Part shown: one piece after another, positions 18,937 through 29,116 of the stretch
Layout of the letters: each line of letters starts with the position of its first letter
How positions within the stretch are numbered: the stretch's first letter is position 1
Assembly (NCBI RefSeq): GCF_004307425.1
Contig: NZ_SEWZ01000005.1
Coordinates: 1-64,000 of the forward strand
Direction of reading: 5' to 3'
Origin: Aquirufa antheringensis
Lineage (GTDB): Bacteria > Bacteroidota > Bacteroidia > Cytophagales > Spirosomataceae
Length of the DNA: 64,000 nucleotides
Translations under genes and position numbers: made by a program
Notes under the pieces: generated by a model
Seen by the model: only the letters and a program-made list of their open reading frames with translations
Database searches by the model: none
Told to the model about the DNA's origin: nothing

Positions 18937-20340
18937 ATGGAGTATAGAATTGAAAAAGATACTATGGGTAAGGTGCAAGTGCCTGCTCACGTTTATTGGG
19001 GTGCTCAAACGCAACGTTCGATTGAGAATTTCCCGATTGCTCAGGATATTAATAAAATGCCAAAGGAGATCATTAGAGCCTTTGCATACCTAAAGAAAGC
19101 GGCGGCCATCACGAACTTCGAGGCTGGCGTCTTAGACGAGGCTAAGAAGAACTTAATTGGTCAAGTTTGTGACGAAATCCTAGGTGGACAATGGGCAGAC
19201 CAGTTCCCTTTAGTGGTTTGGCAAACAGGTTCAGGTACTCAATCCAATATGAATTGCAATGAGGTGATCGCTTACCGCGCTCACGTTTTACAAGGTGGAA
19301 ATTTGCTTGATGAGCAAAAATTTGTACACCCGAATGACGATGTTAATAAGTCTCAATCGTCGAATGATACGTTCCCTACGGCGATGCACATCGCTGCCTA
19401 TCAATCTCTAGTGGAGGTAACGATTCCAGGTATTACGAAGTTGAGAGATACCTTGGCTGCCAAAGCAAAGGCCTTTAAAAACGTGGTTAAAATTGGTCGT
19501 ACGCACTTTATGGATGCGACTCCTTTAACTTTAGGTCAAGAGTTTTCTGGTTATGTATCCCAGTTAGATCACGGTTTACGTGCCATCAACAATAGCCTTG
19601 CACACCTTTCTGAGCTTGCCTTGGGGGGTACAGCGGTAGGAACGGGTATTAATACGCCTAAAGGCTATTCAGAAAACGTAGCGAAGCACATTGCTACATT
19701 GACAGGATTGCCTTTTGTCACAGCGGAGAACAAGTTTGAGGCCTTAGCCGCACACGATGCAATTGTAGAGGCTCACGGAGCTTTAAAGACGGTTGCAGTG
19801 AGTTTAATGAAGATTGGTAACGATGTTCGTATGCTTTCATCTGGTCCTCGTTCGGGTATTGGTGAGATTTATATTCCTGATAACGAGCCTGGTTCTTCTA
19901 TTATGCCTGGTAAGGTGAATCCAACGCAATGCGAGGCGATGACGATGGTTGCGGCGCAGGTGATGGGTAATGACGTAGCCATTGGAATTGGTGGTTCAAA
20001 TGGCCATTTCGAGCTGAACGTTTTTAAACCAGTGATGATTTATAATTTCTTACATTCAGCTCGTTTAATTGGCGATGTGTGTGTCGCATTTAATGATAAA
20101 TGTGCGGTAGGTATCGAACCGCTACACGATAACATTAAGAAGCACGTGAATAACTCTTTGATGTTAGTAACTGCCCTAAATACGAAGATCGGATACTATA
20201 AAGCAGCGGAGATTGCGCAAACTGCTCATAAAAATGGCTCTACACTTAAGGAAACAGCGATTTCATTAGGTTATTTAACTGCCGAAGAGTTTGATGCTTG
20301 GGTAAAGCCTGAGAATATGGTAGGCGAGATCAATCTATAA
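18937..20340 (+). CDS. fumC: Fumarate hydratase, class II
   Basis: Iron-independent fumarase of the TCA cycle (fumarate to L-malate). The 467-residue length is standard. The superfamily signature [11 protein letters not shown] is at about residues 318-328, the [10 protein letters not shown] region near 98 and the [11 protein letters not shown] active-site stretch near 140. It diverges from the Spx-like gene, and a bidirectional terminator lies 38 bp downstream. Confidence 0.97.
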   Translation: MEYRIEKDTMGKVQVPAHVYWGAQTQRSIENFPIAQDINKMPKEIIRAFAYLKKAAAITNFEAGVLDEAKKNLIGQVCDEILGGQWADQFPLVVWQTGSGTQSNMNCNEVIAYRAHVLQGGNLLDEQKFVHPNDDVNKSQSSNDTFPTAMHIAAYQSLVEVTIPGITKLRDTLAAKAKAFKNVVKIGRTHFMDATPLTLGQEFSGYVSQLDHGLRAINNSLAHLSELALGGTAVGTGINTPKGYSENVAKHIATLTGLPFVTAENKFEALAAHDAIVEAHGALKTVAVSLMKIGNDVRMLSSGPRSGIGEIYIPDNEPGSSIMPGKVNPTQCEAMTMVAAQVMGNDVAIGIGGSNGHFELNVFKPVMIYNFLHSARLIGDVCVAFNDKCAVGIEPLHDNIKKHVNNSLMLVTALNTKIGYYKAAEIAQTAHKNGSTLKETAISLGYLTAEEFDAWVKPENMVGEINL

Positions 20341-20377
20341 GGAGAGAAAAAATACGCGATTCTCGTCGCGAATGCAT

Positions 20378-20412
20378 AAAAAAGGCCTATACATTACGTA
20401 TGGGCCTTTTTT
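20378..20412. terminator. Bidirectional terminator between fumC and the YCII-like gene
   Basis: An A-run plus AGGCCTATAC (20383-20392) pairs with GTATGGGCCT and a T-run (20398-20412). The symmetric A/T flanks let it act on both converging transcripts. Confidence 0.85.
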
Positions 20413-20430
20413 GTTGAATAGGATAGGGGT

Positions 20431-20766
20431 TTAAGCCATTTCTCTCAATTCGAGACTATAAAACTCGTTAGGGAAGGGGAAACTCGCTGCGATTTCTTCG
20501 GCCACTTCTAAGCCTGGCAAAATCAGCGTGACGATCTGAGAAATTTCTCCTCCATCAATTTGTTGGATCAGTCGGCTGTCTAATTTTCCGCTCTGATTTA
20601 GCGCCTGTAATTCACCTGAAAATTTTTGGAAAAGCATGTCCGAATAAGTCGATTTTAAGCCCTTTAACCAGGTGCGAATTTGGTCTAATTCTGCCTCCGA
20701 TGCTAAGCTAGATTCGCTGGAAATTCCGGCTACTGGACCTCGAATGATGAACACAAATCGCTTCAT
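20431..20766 (-). CDS. YCII-like small protein
   Basis: A 111-residue protein that resembles the YCII/DGPF alpha-beta barrel fold. It has a first strand MKRFVFIIRGP, a helix with WLKGLK, and a final strand-helix-strand (ISQIVTLILPGLEVAEEIAASFPF...YSLELREM) like the part of YCII proteins that closes the barrel. The assignment is by pattern only and the biochemical role is unknown. It is 24 bp downstream of an ArsR-type regulator on the same strand, a pairing often seen for YCII-like or SRPBCC proteins. Confidence 0.6.
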   Translation of the reverse strand: MKRFVFIIRGPVAGISSESSLASEAELDQIRTWLKGLKSTYSDMLFQKFSGELQALNQSGKLDSRLIQQIDGGEISQIVTLILPGLEVAEEIAASFPFPNEFYSLELREMA

Positions 20767-20790
20767 TATAAATTGTATTATTTTTATATT

Positions 20791-21138
20791 TTAGAATTCA
20801 GACTGAAATTTATCGAAAGGGTTTTCTTTCGGAATTTTAGGTACTTGATTCGATTTTTCTTTCGGTGCGGCCTTTGCTTTCGGTAGGAAAGGGGAGAGCC
20901 ATTCGTCTAATTGACGCAGCGCATCCTTCTCTAAAGAGTAGTAAATAAAGACTCCATTTCTGCGTGTACTGACTAAGCCTGCATCTTTTAAAACAGATAA
21001 ATGCCTGGAGATAGTAGGGGCGGCGTACTCAAATTGATCAAATATAGCGGTAGCAGGAAGTTCTCCTTCCTTTAATAGTTCGATGATTTTCCTTCTGGAC
21101 TCATCCCCTAAAGCTTTTGCTATGTTCTCTACAGCCAT
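20791..21138 (-). CDS. ArsR-family transcriptional regulator
   Basis: A 115-residue winged-helix protein. The recognition region APTISRHLSVLKDAGLVSTRRNG (about 40-62) and wing FIYYSL are typical ArsR/SmtB. There is no CxC metal site in the recognition helix, so it may sense something other than arsenic. A Lys/Pro-rich tail covers about 90-115. It is probably co-transcribed with the YCII-like gene. Palindromes upstream of its start could be its operator: TTAGCTAA at 21154-21161 and CTATTTAG/CTAAATAG at 21206-21229. Confidence 0.88.
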   Translation of the reverse strand: MAVENIAKALGDESRRKIIELLKEGELPATAIFDQFEYAAPTISRHLSVLKDAGLVSTRRNGVFIYYSLEKDALRQLDEWLSPFLPKAKAAPKEKSNQVPKIPKENPFDKFQSEF

Positions 21139-21443
21139 GCTATTATTTGATATTTAGCTAAGTTAATATATAGAATGGATATCTCCAAATCAGGTTATTG
21201 ATAAGCTATTTAGCAGCCGCACTAAATAGTTAGCCGAATAAACAATTAGTAATTAGCGATATTGTAAAGTAGTAATAGTGTGCATAGCAATATAGCTAAT
21301 TAATAAGATTAGAGATTATAGAGTAGAGATAAGAGATGGTGAATGGAGGATGGTAGATGATGGATGGTGGATGGTGAATGGGCGCACTCCTTCGGACTCT
21401 TTCCCTCCGGACTGTCTACTGGATACTGATTACTGTCTACTGC
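21139..21443. repeat. Intergenic: possible ArsR operator, then repeat patch P1
   Basis: Positions 21139-21300 are AT-rich and hold a short palindrome (TTAGCTAA, 21154-21161) and an 8-bp inverted repeat with an 8-base loop (21206-21229). From about 21308 to 21449 the sequence is a low-complexity patch. Read on the plus strand it consists of TAGAGTAGAGA-type, ATGGTGAATGG-type, CTCCGGACT-type and CTACTGATTACTG-type modules. The patch runs into the 3' end of murF-alr (minus strand) and supplies its TAG stop. Confidence 0.7.
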
Positions 21444-23900
21444 CTACTGTGTCACATAAACCCTCTTCACACGTTCACTGATATTTGTCATCAGTTCGTA
21501 AGGGATAGTTTCTGCTTGTTTCGCTAATTCGTATAATTGTATTTTCCCTCCAAAGGCTATGGCGGTATCTTCGACTGAAATGTCGGGGAATTGGCTAATA
21601 TCGACCATGCACATGTCCATGCAAATGGAGCCAACGGTGGGGCATAAATGACCCTTTATTTCGAAGCTTCCTTTGCCCATTCCCAGGGCTCTAGAATAGC
21701 CATCCGCATAGCCAATGGCCAGGGTAGCAATGCGTCCAGAACCGGCTAATTTACCACGTCTTCCGTAGCCAATTGTCTCTTCTGGGGCGATGTTTTTGAT
21801 CTGAGAAATAGACGTTTTTAAGGTTAATACGTTCTCGATCTTGTTTTTTACGTTTGGATTACCCGTAATTCCATACAAACTGATGCCCAAGCGGACCATA
21901 TCTAGTCGTGCTGAGGGGTAACTTTGGATGGCAGCGGAGTTTGCAATATGTTTGATTGTTTGATAACCGAGGCTTGATTCGATTTTGGATGCTGCCGAAT
22001 TGAATCTTTTTATTTGTTCTTCTGTAAAATCTGTGTGTTGTGGGCTATCTGCTGCCGCTAAATGGCTTAAGATGCTGGCCACCCATAAATGGGGCATTTG
22101 AGCTAAATTTTGGCTTAATTCAGCGATTTCAGATGCTTCAAAGCCAAGGCGTTTCATCCCTGTATCTAATTTGATATGGATTTTGATGTTTTTGCCTTGT
22201 TGCATTCCATATTCGTCGATGGCTTTGAGTAGGTCTAAGCTATAGATTTCGGGTTCTAATCCATTATCGGTTAGCTTATCGAATTCTTCTATTTGCGGAT
22301 TCATCACCATAATAGGTACGAAAATGCCGTGTTTACGTAAGTAAACGCCTTCGTCTGTGTAAGCTACGGTGAGGTAATCTACGCCGCTGTTTTGGAGTAA
22401 GGTGGCAATTTCGATGGCGCCGGTGCCGTAGGCAAAGGCTTTGACCATCACCATTAATTTAGTTTTTGGTCCGATGTCCTTTTTAAAATAAGCTAGATTA
22501 TGCTGTAAGGCATCCAGGTTCACCTCTAATTGCGTTCGATGGGTCTTATTTTCTAAGTTATGAACGAGTTTTTCGAAGTTGTATTTACGCGCGCCTTTTA
22601 GTAAAATTTGGCTCGTGTTGATGGTATTAAGTAGTCCAGAAGCAATAAGGTCTTCTGTACTGTGAAATACATCTATTTGATCAAAATTGGTTTTATTGCG
22701 GATTATTTGGTCACCTATTCCGATCATTCGATCAATTTTTTGGTGACGAACTAAGGCCGCAATGGTGGTATATAATTCCTTTTCAGGGATGCCTGTTTCG
22801 AGGAAATCACTGAGGATTAAGACACTTTTCTTGTGTTTGTTTTTCTTTAAGAGAGGTAAAGCGAGGCGAAGTCCATCCAGGTCATTGTTATAGGAATCAT
22901 CAATTAAGGTATTTCCACGCAAGCCTTCTTTCATTTCTAAGCGCATTGATACGGGTTTTAATACCCGTGCTTTTAGGCTTAATGTATCGCGATTGAGGCC
23001 TAAAATAGAGGCCATAATGAGGCAATGGGTGCTGTTTTCGAGTGATGCTTCATCGTTAAAGTCGATGGAACTATCGATGAAGGTTTCGCTTTGAGCGGCT
23101 TTGATCACTTTGATTTGGGCTGTTTTACCTTTTGTTTGCCAAAAAGTGAACAAACCTTTATCTGGGCTAATCGTATTCCATCCAATCAATTCACACGAAG
23201 GATTAATTTCCTGCATTATTTGCTTGATGGGATCATCTTGCAGATTGGTGACACGATAGACGAGTTTTTTCGCTCTTTTAAAGAGTTGCAGTTTTTCTCT
23301 TAGCTTCTCTTCATCTGAGCTGAAATTAGAGCCGTGTGCCTCACCAAAATGCGTAAAAATACCATAGTCCGGCTTCAGCATCGCTTCGATTTTGTCCATT
23401 TCCCCTTTTTGAGAAATACCCGCTTCGAAAATGCCCAAGTTGTGCTTCTCCTGCATCGCCCAGAGGGAGAGGGGAACACCAATTTGGGAATTAAAACTCT
23501 TAGGACTTTTAACTACAGTAAACGCATGATTGCAAAGTGTCGCCAGCCATTCTTTGCAAATGGTTTTACCATTTGAACCCGTTATGCCGATGACAGGATA
23601 TTGAAATTGGGCCCGGTGTTGCTGGGCTATTTCTTGCAAGGTAGCGATGCTGTTTTCAACGACATAAATGTTCGTTTGCTCCCAGTTAGCAGCCTTTTCT
23701 GCGATTGGGCCGTGCCATGCAGATTCTTCGACAATAAATTCCCGAACGCCTTTAGCATACAGCGATTCTACATATTGATGCCCATCGTGGTGTAGCCCGT
23801 TTACTGCAAAAAAGGCAGTTTTAGAAGGCTCATAAATCTGGCGACTATCTAAACTCAAGAAGCTGGCACGCAGATGGGCAGGGTTTTTATGCTGAATCAT
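21444..23900 (-). CDS. Bifunctional MurF / alanine racemase fusion
   Basis: The N-terminal part (about 1-440) is UDP-MurNAc-tripeptide:D-Ala-D-Ala ligase, with the ATP loop GITGSNGKT near residue 108 and the EAGISQKGEMD stretch near 170. The C-terminal part (about 455-818) is PLP-dependent alanine racemase, with the cofactor lysine in VKAFAYGTG near 488, GYGRRGKL near 705 and the SICMDMCMVDIS block near 750. The fusion couples D-Ala production to its use in peptidoglycan and is characteristic of Bacteroidota. The last codon and TAG stop lie in repeat-derived sequence. Confidence 0.95.
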   Translation of the reverse strand: MIQHKNPAHLRASFLSLDSRQIYEPSKTAFFAVNGLHHDGHQYVESLYAKGVREFIVEESAWHGPIAEKAANWEQTNIYVVENSIATLQEIAQQHRAQFQYPVIGITGSNGKTICKEWLATLCNHAFTVVKSPKSFNSQIGVPLSLWAMQEKHNLGIFEAGISQKGEMDKIEAMLKPDYGIFTHFGEAHGSNFSSDEEKLREKLQLFKRAKKLVYRVTNLQDDPIKQIMQEINPSCELIGWNTISPDKGLFTFWQTKGKTAQIKVIKAAQSETFIDSSIDFNDEASLENSTHCLIMASILGLNRDTLSLKARVLKPVSMRLEMKEGLRGNTLIDDSYNNDLDGLRLALPLLKKNKHKKSVLILSDFLETGIPEKELYTTIAALVRHQKIDRMIGIGDQIIRNKTNFDQIDVFHSTEDLIASGLLNTINTSQILLKGARKYNFEKLVHNLENKTHRTQLEVNLDALQHNLAYFKKDIGPKTKLMVMVKAFAYGTGAIEIATLLQNSGVDYLTVAYTDEGVYLRKHGIFVPIMVMNPQIEEFDKLTDNGLEPEIYSLDLLKAIDEYGMQQGKNIKIHIKLDTGMKRLGFEASEIAELSQNLAQMPHLWVASILSHLAAADSPQHTDFTEEQIKRFNSAASKIESSLGYQTIKHIANSAAIQSYPSARLDMVRLGISLYGITGNPNVKNKIENVLTLKTSISQIKNIAPEETIGYGRRGKLAGSGRIATLAIGYADGYSRALGMGKGSFEIKGHLCPTVGSICMDMCMVDISQFPDISVEDTAIAFGGKIQLYELAKQAETIPYELMTNISERVKRVYVTQ

Positions 23901-23933
23901 GAAAAGGCAAGGGTCAAAGTACTAAAATACAAA

Positions 23934-23958
23934 AAGGCGAGGAATGTTTCCTCGCCTT
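23934..23958 (-). terminator. Terminator after pgk
   Basis: On the minus strand AAGGCGAGGAA-ACA-TTCCTCGCCTT forms an 11-bp stem with a 3-base loop, followed by further T residues. It lies just downstream of the pgk stop. Confidence 0.85.
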
Positions 23959-23988
23959 CTGCAATTTTATCTGAAATTCCGGTGTTTT

Positions 23989-25179
23989 CTAAGCTTCTAA
24001 AGCAGCCACACCTGGTAAAGTTTTACCTTCCATGTATTCTAATAAAGCGCCACCACCCGTAGAAACGTAGCTAACGCGATCTCCATAACCTGCGTTATTA
24101 ACTGCAGAAGCTGAATCGCCACCTCCGATAAGAGAGAATGCTCCATTTTCTTCCGTTGCTTTCACGACAGCATCCGCAATTGCGTTAGTTCCGATAGCGA
24201 AGTTTGAGAACTCAAATACGCCCATTGGACCGTTCCAAAGAATTGTTTTTGATTTCGCGATCGTTTCTTGGAATAAAGCGATCGACTTAGGGCCGATATC
24301 TAAACCTTCCCAACCATCAGGAATCTCACCGCGTTCTACTGTTTGACGATTTGCGTTGTTATTGAAATCATCTGCACAAACGTTGTCTAAAGGCATGATT
24401 AAATTCACACCTTTAGCCTTCGCTTTTTCGATTAATTGTTTCGCCAATTCCACTTTATCAGGCTCACAGATCGATTTACCAATCTTTCCGCCTTCTGCTA
24501 AAGAGAAAGTGTAAGTCATACCACCGCCGATAATCAAGTTGTCTACTTTGTCCAACAGACGTTCGATAATCAAGATTTTATCAGAGATTTTCGATCCACC
24601 CATAATCGCCGTAAACGGACGCTCAGAGTATTCAAGGATCTTTTGTGCGTTATCTAATTCCGCTTGCATCACGTATCCACTCACTTTATCTGAGAAGAAT
24701 TGACCAATTACCGCAGTAGAAGCGTGCGCACGGTGCGCCGTTCCAAATGCGTCATTAACCCAAACGTTGCCCAAACGAGCTAGTTTTTGCGCAAAATCAA
24801 CATCTCCTTTTTCTTCTTCTTTGTAGAAACGAAGGTTTTCTAGAAGCAAGATTTCGCCTGCTTGTAAACCGTTCGCTAATTCAACAGCCTCATCTGAGAT
24901 GCAATCAGTGGCAAATTTTACTTTCACGCCAAAAACCAATGACAAAGGTGTCACCAAGTGTTTCAACGAATATTTTTCAGTAGGACCATCTTTCGGACGA
25001 CCTAGGTGAGACATTAACACAACCGATCCGCCGTCTTTCAAAATCTTTTGGATCGTAGGAATCGTCGCCTTGATTCGGGTATCATCTGTAATTTCGAAAC
25101 GCTCATTCAATGGAACGTTGAAATCAACACGTACTAGCGCTTTTTTACCAGCAAAATTGAAATTAGCAACAGTTTGCAT
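23989..25179 (-). CDS. pgk: Phosphoglycerate kinase
   Basis: Glycolytic enzyme converting 1,3-bisphosphoglycerate and ADP to 3-phosphoglycerate and ATP. The 396-residue protein carries the signature VRVDFNVPL near residue 17, SHLGRPK near 57, the hinge and nucleotide-binding region [12 protein letters not shown] near 320, and the C-terminal GGGDSASAV near 352. It has its own terminator and no partner glycolytic gene nearby. Confidence 0.97.
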   Translation of the reverse strand: MQTVANFNFAGKKALVRVDFNVPLNERFEITDDTRIKATIPTIQKILKDGGSVVLMSHLGRPKDGPTEKYSLKHLVTPLSLVFGVKVKFATDCISDEAVELANGLQAGEILLLENLRFYKEEEKGDVDFAQKLARLGNVWVNDAFGTAHRAHASTAVIGQFFSDKVSGYVMQAELDNAQKILEYSERPFTAIMGGSKISDKILIIERLLDKVDNLIIGGGMTYTFSLAEGGKIGKSICEPDKVELAKQLIEKAKAKGVNLIMPLDNVCADDFNNNANRQTVERGEIPDGWEGLDIGPKSIALFQETIAKSKTILWNGPMGVFEFSNFAIGTNAIADAVVKATEENGAFSLIGGGDSASAVNNAGYGDRVSYVSTGGGALLEYMEGKTLPGVAALEA

Positions 25180-25243
25180 ATTTTTGTTTTGATTTATGAA
25201 TAAAAGGATAATCCCCTAAAAAGGTAGACAAAGATAAACAATA

Positions 25244-26854
25244 ATGACGAATGATCGAAAAAATGAGGTAGAATTGTCTGCAACCTATTATTGGGATCAT
25301 TTTAGCTACATTCTGCGTTATATCGATCGGCATTATCTGCCCCTTTTACAGGAAAAGGAAATAGCATTTTTAAAAGATTTTTCTGAACTGACTTTCGCCG
25401 CGCAGTGCCTGTATTTGCGTTTAGCGTCGCGTCGGTCGGCCTGTTTTCGGATAGAGAAATTGAAATATCCAGAAATAGGAGATTTAGCGACTCCGCTGCG
25501 TGTTTTGCGCAGGTCCGGTTTGCTAACCGATGTTTCCGAAGGAATAGAATCGATTTTTACGAAGCAGGAATGTGTTACTTTGGCCAAAAAACAAGACATC
25601 AAAATTCCTAGTTCTGCCTCTAAAGAAGAGGCTGCGGCACTCGTTTCATCCTCTGACTTAATCACTGCATTTTCTTCTGGTGTGGTTGCACCCGCGAGAG
25701 TGGAGGTGTTTGCGTTCATTCAGTTCTTGTTTTTTGGGACGCGATCTCGGGATTTAACAGACTTCGTGGTGCGTGATTTAGGGCACCGTGCCTTTGTGGA
25801 AGTACAGGAAGAAGACTTAAAACCCTATTTTCAAACCAGAGAAGAAGCGGAACAAAAATGGGCCATTTCGATGTGGAGGGAATGGTTTTATACGACCATC
25901 GTAAGTGCAGATGAGGTGCTGGCTTCCTGGCGAGTGCATATGTTGCCCTTAGCTTCTTCCTTGTTAGAGCCATCGGTTCGTGCATTTGAAAAGACCTGTT
26001 ACGCTTTAGGTCGTTTGTTAGAGCGCGAAAAGGCTTATTTAGAGGCTTTGGAAGTATATGAGGTTTCCTTAACGGGTGCTTCTTTAGAGCGGCGTGTGCG
26101 TGTTTTGCAGAAAATGGGGGAGTTAGAGGAAGCCATTGCTTGGGCTCGTGTGGGATTAGAGCTGTGCGTGTCGCCCACGGAGATTCATTTTTTCGAAGAT
26201 TTTTTGGCCAAACAAGCCTCTAAAAAATCCATCAAACAGGTAACTGCCTCGCTCAAGCAGGCTGAATTGATTGAAATATCGCCGGAATACATTGGTCAAG
26301 TGGAAGCAGGAGTGGTTGCCCATTTTCAGGCAGAGGGCTATTATGCGGCTTTTACAGAGAATCAGATTTGGCGTAATTTCCTCGGTCTTTTCGCTTGGGA
26401 TTTGATTTTTGCCGACCGAAAAGAGGGCTTTCACCACCCTTTTCAATGGGCTCCGAGTCATTATGGAAAAGAAAGTTTTGCGGGTGAATTGCCGTTGCAT
26501 TTATTAGGGGATCGGGTCAGTTTATTAGCTCTTTTACGCTCCCGTGCTGAGGCAAATCATGGGGCTATGAATCCCTTAGTAGATTGGTATTCCCTCGATT
26601 TCGATCTGATGGAGCGGTTTTTGCAAGTGATGCCTCCGGATGGGTTGGCCGCAATAGCTCAATACTTATGGGAACATTTAGGCACACACGTCAAGGGCTT
26701 CCCTGATTTATTTATCCAAAAAGGAGAGGAATTTGCCTTCGTCGAAGTGAAGTCTCCGAATGACCATTTATCGGCTATTCAGCATTTTTGGCACGATTTT
26801 ATGAGAAGGAATGGGGTGGGGGTGAGGTTGGTGAGGTTGAAGTATCTAGAGTAG
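25244..26854 (+). CDS. FAN1-like VRR-NUC structure-specific nuclease
   Basis: A 536-residue protein. The C-terminal VRR-NUC domain shows KGFPDLFI (about 484-491) and FVEVKSPNDHLSAIQHFW (about 497-514), the PD-(D/E)xK pattern GxPDL...EVK...Q..W of FAN1. The N-terminal half is helical and compatible with the FAN1 SAP-like and TPR-like region. FAN1 enzymes cleave 5' flaps and unhook DNA crosslinks. The remaining catalytic acidic residue cannot be placed with certainty by eye. The gene is alone between pgk (divergent) and hpf, and its stop codon lies inside a TAGAGTAGAGA repeat. Confidence 0.82.
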   Translation: MTNDRKNEVELSATYYWDHFSYILRYIDRHYLPLLQEKEIAFLKDFSELTFAAQCLYLRLASRRSACFRIEKLKYPEIGDLATPLRVLRRSGLLTDVSEGIESIFTKQECVTLAKKQDIKIPSSASKEEAAALVSSSDLITAFSSGVVAPARVEVFAFIQFLFFGTRSRDLTDFVVRDLGHRAFVEVQEEDLKPYFQTREEAEQKWAISMWREWFYTTIVSADEVLASWRVHMLPLASSLLEPSVRAFEKTCYALGRLLEREKAYLEALEVYEVSLTGASLERRVRVLQKMGELEEAIAWARVGLELCVSPTEIHFFEDFLAKQASKKSIKQVTASLKQAELIEISPEYIGQVEAGVVAHFQAEGYYAAFTENQIWRNFLGLFAWDLIFADRKEGFHHPFQWAPSHYGKESFAGELPLHLLGDRVSLLALLRSRAEANHGAMNPLVDWYSLDFDLMERFLQVMPPDGLAAIAQYLWEHLGTHVKGFPDLFIQKGEEFAFVEVKSPNDHLSAIQHFWHDFMRRNGVGVRLVRLKYLE

Positions 26855-27212
26855 AGATGGGTGAGTAAAGATGGTGAATGGTAAGTGGTGAATGGTAAAT
26901 GGTGGAATCGCCTCTGGCAAATTTCAAAGAGCAAAGTTCAAAGTTCAAATGTGGAATCGCCTGTGGCGATGGTATAGTGGTTTAGAGTAGAGAGAATAGA
27001 GTATAGAGTAGAGATGGTGAATGGTAAGTGGTGAATGGTAAATGGTGGTATCGCCTGCGGCGATGGTATAGTGGTGCGGCCTCCGGCCTCATTTACTAAC
27101 TACTGACTAGTGTCTACTGATTACTGTCTACTGATTACGCCCACTGCCCACTACCCACTGACTAAGCGACACAGTCGCGACTAGGCCGCAGGCGACTAGG
27201 CAGCGAAGCTGC
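26846..27212 (+). repeat. Repeat patch P2 (modules plus mini-hairpin array)
   Basis: The patch begins at the stop codon of the FAN1-like gene. Module order on the plus strand is TAGAGTAGAGA; GATGGTGAATGGTAAATGG; ATCGCC-NNN-GGCGAT hairpins (26956-26970, 27050-27064); CAAAGAGCAAAGTTC; a second TAGAG and GATGG set; then CTACTGATTACTG. Mini-hairpins joined by GACTA(A/G) follow: GCGAC-ACA-GTCGC (27166-27178), GCC-GCA-GGC (27185-27193) and GCAGC-GAA-GCTGC (27200-27212). No coding frame is credible. Confidence 0.85.
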
Positions 27213-27215
27213 GAC

Positions 27216-27264
27216 TTTTTAACAGAATTTATTTGAGCCTCGCTCAAATAAATTCTGTTAAAAA
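27216..27264. repeat. Perfect 23-bp inverted repeat with 3-base loop
   Basis: Left arm 27216-27238 and right arm 27242-27264 are exact reverse complements around CTC. The stem is AT-rich at the base (TTTTTAACAG) and GC-rich at the tip (GAGC). It closes patch P2 and could act as a terminator or a cruciform. The rest of the gap, 27265-27375, shows no recognisable element beyond AT-rich sequence. Confidence 0.85.
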
Positions 27265-27375
27265 CTTGACATCACCTGAAAAATACAATACGTTTATAAC
27301 GAATCTAAAACGTTCTTTTTTCTGTCAGCTTTGCTAAGATTCCCAAAGCGTGTTTCACCATTAAATTTTAAGCTT

Positions 27376-27717
27376 ATGAAAGTGCAAGTTCACGCGATCC
27401 ACTTTACTGCGGACCGCAAATTGGTAGAAAGCATTCAAGAAAAGTTAAACAAGTTAGATACCTTTTATGACCGAATAACCGGGGGTGAGGTGTTCCTGAA
27501 AGTGGCGAAAAGTCTAGGAAAGGTAAAGGAGAAAATGTTAGAAATTAAGATCACAGTTCCCGGGGCGGTGTTATTTGTGAAAGAAACAGCGAAATCATTC
27601 GAAGAGGCATTAGACCTGGCGTTGAATGCCATCGCAGAGCAGATTAAGCGATTTAAATCGAAAAACAATTCCGTAAAGGCGCTTCGAGCAGAAGATTTGG
27701 AGAGCGAGGAATTTTAA
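27376..27717 (+). CDS. hpf: Ribosome hibernation promoting factor / RaiA family
   Basis: Short HPF/YfiA-type protein (113 residues) that binds the decoding region of the 30S subunit and helps form inactive ribosomes in stationary phase. The beta-alpha-beta-beta-beta-alpha fold is recognisable: a VQVHAIHF first strand, a LVESIQEKLNKLDTFYDRI helix, and a final helix with LDLALNAIAEQIKRFKSK. The frame is open to 27331, but family homology starts at the ATG at 27376. It lacks the long-form C-terminal dimerisation domain. A very strong bidirectional terminator follows. Confidence 0.9.
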   Translation: MKVQVHAIHFTADRKLVESIQEKLNKLDTFYDRITGGEVFLKVAKSLGKVKEKMLEIKITVPGAVLFVKETAKSFEEALDLALNAIAEQIKRFKSKNNSVKALRAEDLESEEF

Positions 27718-27737
27718 AAAAAATAAAGCTCTAAACT

Positions 27738-27766
27738 AAAAAAGGCGACCGAAGGTCGCCTTTTTT
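27738..27766. terminator. Bidirectional terminator between hpf and metK
   Basis: AAAAAAGGCGACC-GAA-GGTCGCCTTTTTT is a perfect 13-bp stem with a GAA loop. Poly-A and poly-T flanks allow termination in both directions. Confidence 0.93.
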
Positions 27767-27785
27767 CATATCAAGGTAATCAAGA

Positions 27786-29042
27786 TTAGATTCCGAATGC
27801 AGACTTAACCGCATCTACGTAGTCTAATTTTTCCCAAGTGAATAATTCCACTTCTTTGCTTACTTTTTGGCCGTTAGGACCAGTGAATTCTTTTGTAACG
27901 ATTTCATTCTTACGTCCCATGTGTCCGTAAGCTGCCGTCTCAGAATAGATCGGGTTACGTAATTTCAAGCGTTGCTCGATGAAGTAAGGACGCATATCGA
28001 AGATAGCTTCTACTTTACGTGCGATTTCGCCGTCTGTCATTTCAACTTTCGCTGTTCCGTAAGTATCGATGAATAAACCGCAAGGTTTAGCTACACCAAT
28101 CGCATAAGAAACTTGTACTAATACTTGGTCACATAAACCAGCAGCGACTAAGTTTTTCGCGATATGACGTGTTGCATAGGCAGCTGAACGGTCTACTTTG
28201 GACGGATCCTTTCCAGAGAAGGCACCACCACCGTGAGCACCTTTTCCACCATAGGTATCTACGATGATCTTGCGGCCTGTTAAACCCGTATCTCCGTGTG
28301 GACCACCGATCACGAATTTACCTGTTGGGTTAATATGATACGTAATCGCATCGTTGAATAAAGCTTGCAATTCAGGCTTCAATTTAGCCTTCACGCGAGG
28401 GATAACGATTTCAACGATGTCCTTGTTGATTTTCGCTAACATTTCTGCTTCTGACGCGAAATCATCGTGCTGAGTGGAAACAACGATCGTGTCGATGCGT
28501 TGAGGCACGTGATTATCACTGTATTCGATTGTTACCTGAGATTTTGCATCAGGACGAAGGTATCCAATTAACGATGGCTCGTTATTGCGGATAGCTGAAA
28601 GTTCTTGTAAGATTTTGTGGGCTAAGTCTAGGGCCAAAGGCATATAGTTGTCAGTCTCTTTCGTAGCGAAACCGAACATCATTCCTTGGTCACCCGCACC
28701 TTGCTCTTCTGGGTTCTTGCGATCAACACCTTGGTTGATATCGGCTGATTGCTCGTGAATCGCTGATAAAATACCGCAAGAGTTTGCCTCAAACATATAT
28801 TCTGACTTCGTATAACCAATCTTGCGAATGACTTCACGAGTGATGGCTTGCACGTCTAAATACGTCGTTGTGTTCACCTCTCCAGCTAACACGACTTGAC
28901 CTGTGGTTACCAGGGTTTCGCAAGCTACTTTAGAAGTGGGGTCAAAGGCCATGAAATGGTCAATTAACGCATCAGAGATTTGATCAGCTACTTTATCTGG
29001 GTGTCCTTCAGAAACCGATTCAGAGGTGAATAGATAAGCCAT
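27786..29042 (-). CDS. metK: S-adenosylmethionine synthase
   Basis: Makes SAM from ATP and methionine. The 418-residue protein has the N-terminal [18 protein letters not shown] motif, [12 protein letters not shown] (signature 1) near residue 130 and [19 protein letters not shown] (signature 2) near 270. It is slightly longer than the 384-residue E. coli enzyme, consistent with Bacteroidota forms. The 70-bp leader before crtY contains no recognisable SAM riboswitch. Confidence 0.97.
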   Translation of the reverse strand: MAYLFTSESVSEGHPDKVADQISDALIDHFMAFDPTSKVACETLVTTGQVVLAGEVNTTTYLDVQAITREVIRKIGYTKSEYMFEANSCGILSAIHEQSADINQGVDRKNPEEQGAGDQGMMFGFATKETDNYMPLALDLAHKILQELSAIRNNEPSLIGYLRPDAKSQVTIEYSDNHVPQRIDTIVVSTQHDDFASEAEMLAKINKDIVEIVIPRVKAKLKPELQALFNDAITYHINPTGKFVIGGPHGDTGLTGRKIIVDTYGGKGAHGGGAFSGKDPSKVDRSAAYATRHIAKNLVAAGLCDQVLVQVSYAIGVAKPCGLFIDTYGTAKVEMTDGEIARKVEAIFDMRPYFIEQRLKLRNPIYSETAAYGHMGRKNEIVTKEFTGPNGQKVSKEVELFTWEKLDYVDAVKSAFGI

Positions 29043-29116
29043 GGGCGAATATTATTTGTTTTGAGATTAAAATCAGGGCAAAAATACGATTATTCCAAGG
29101 AACCCGCAAGTTCCAT

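Noticed and set aside
18880-19014. 45-residue N-terminal extension of the Spx-like protein
   Set aside because: It would overlap fumC and its promoter, and has no similarity to the family.
26855-27330. Possible insertion sequence remnant or transposon end in the long gap after the FAN1-like gene
   Set aside because: There is no transposase frame, no target duplication and no terminal repeat pair. The sequence is fully explained by degenerate word-like modules, hairpins and one perfect palindrome.
29043-29116. SAM riboswitch ahead of metK
   Set aside because: Only about 70 bp are available and no SAM-I or SAM-II-like helices or conserved core can be seen.
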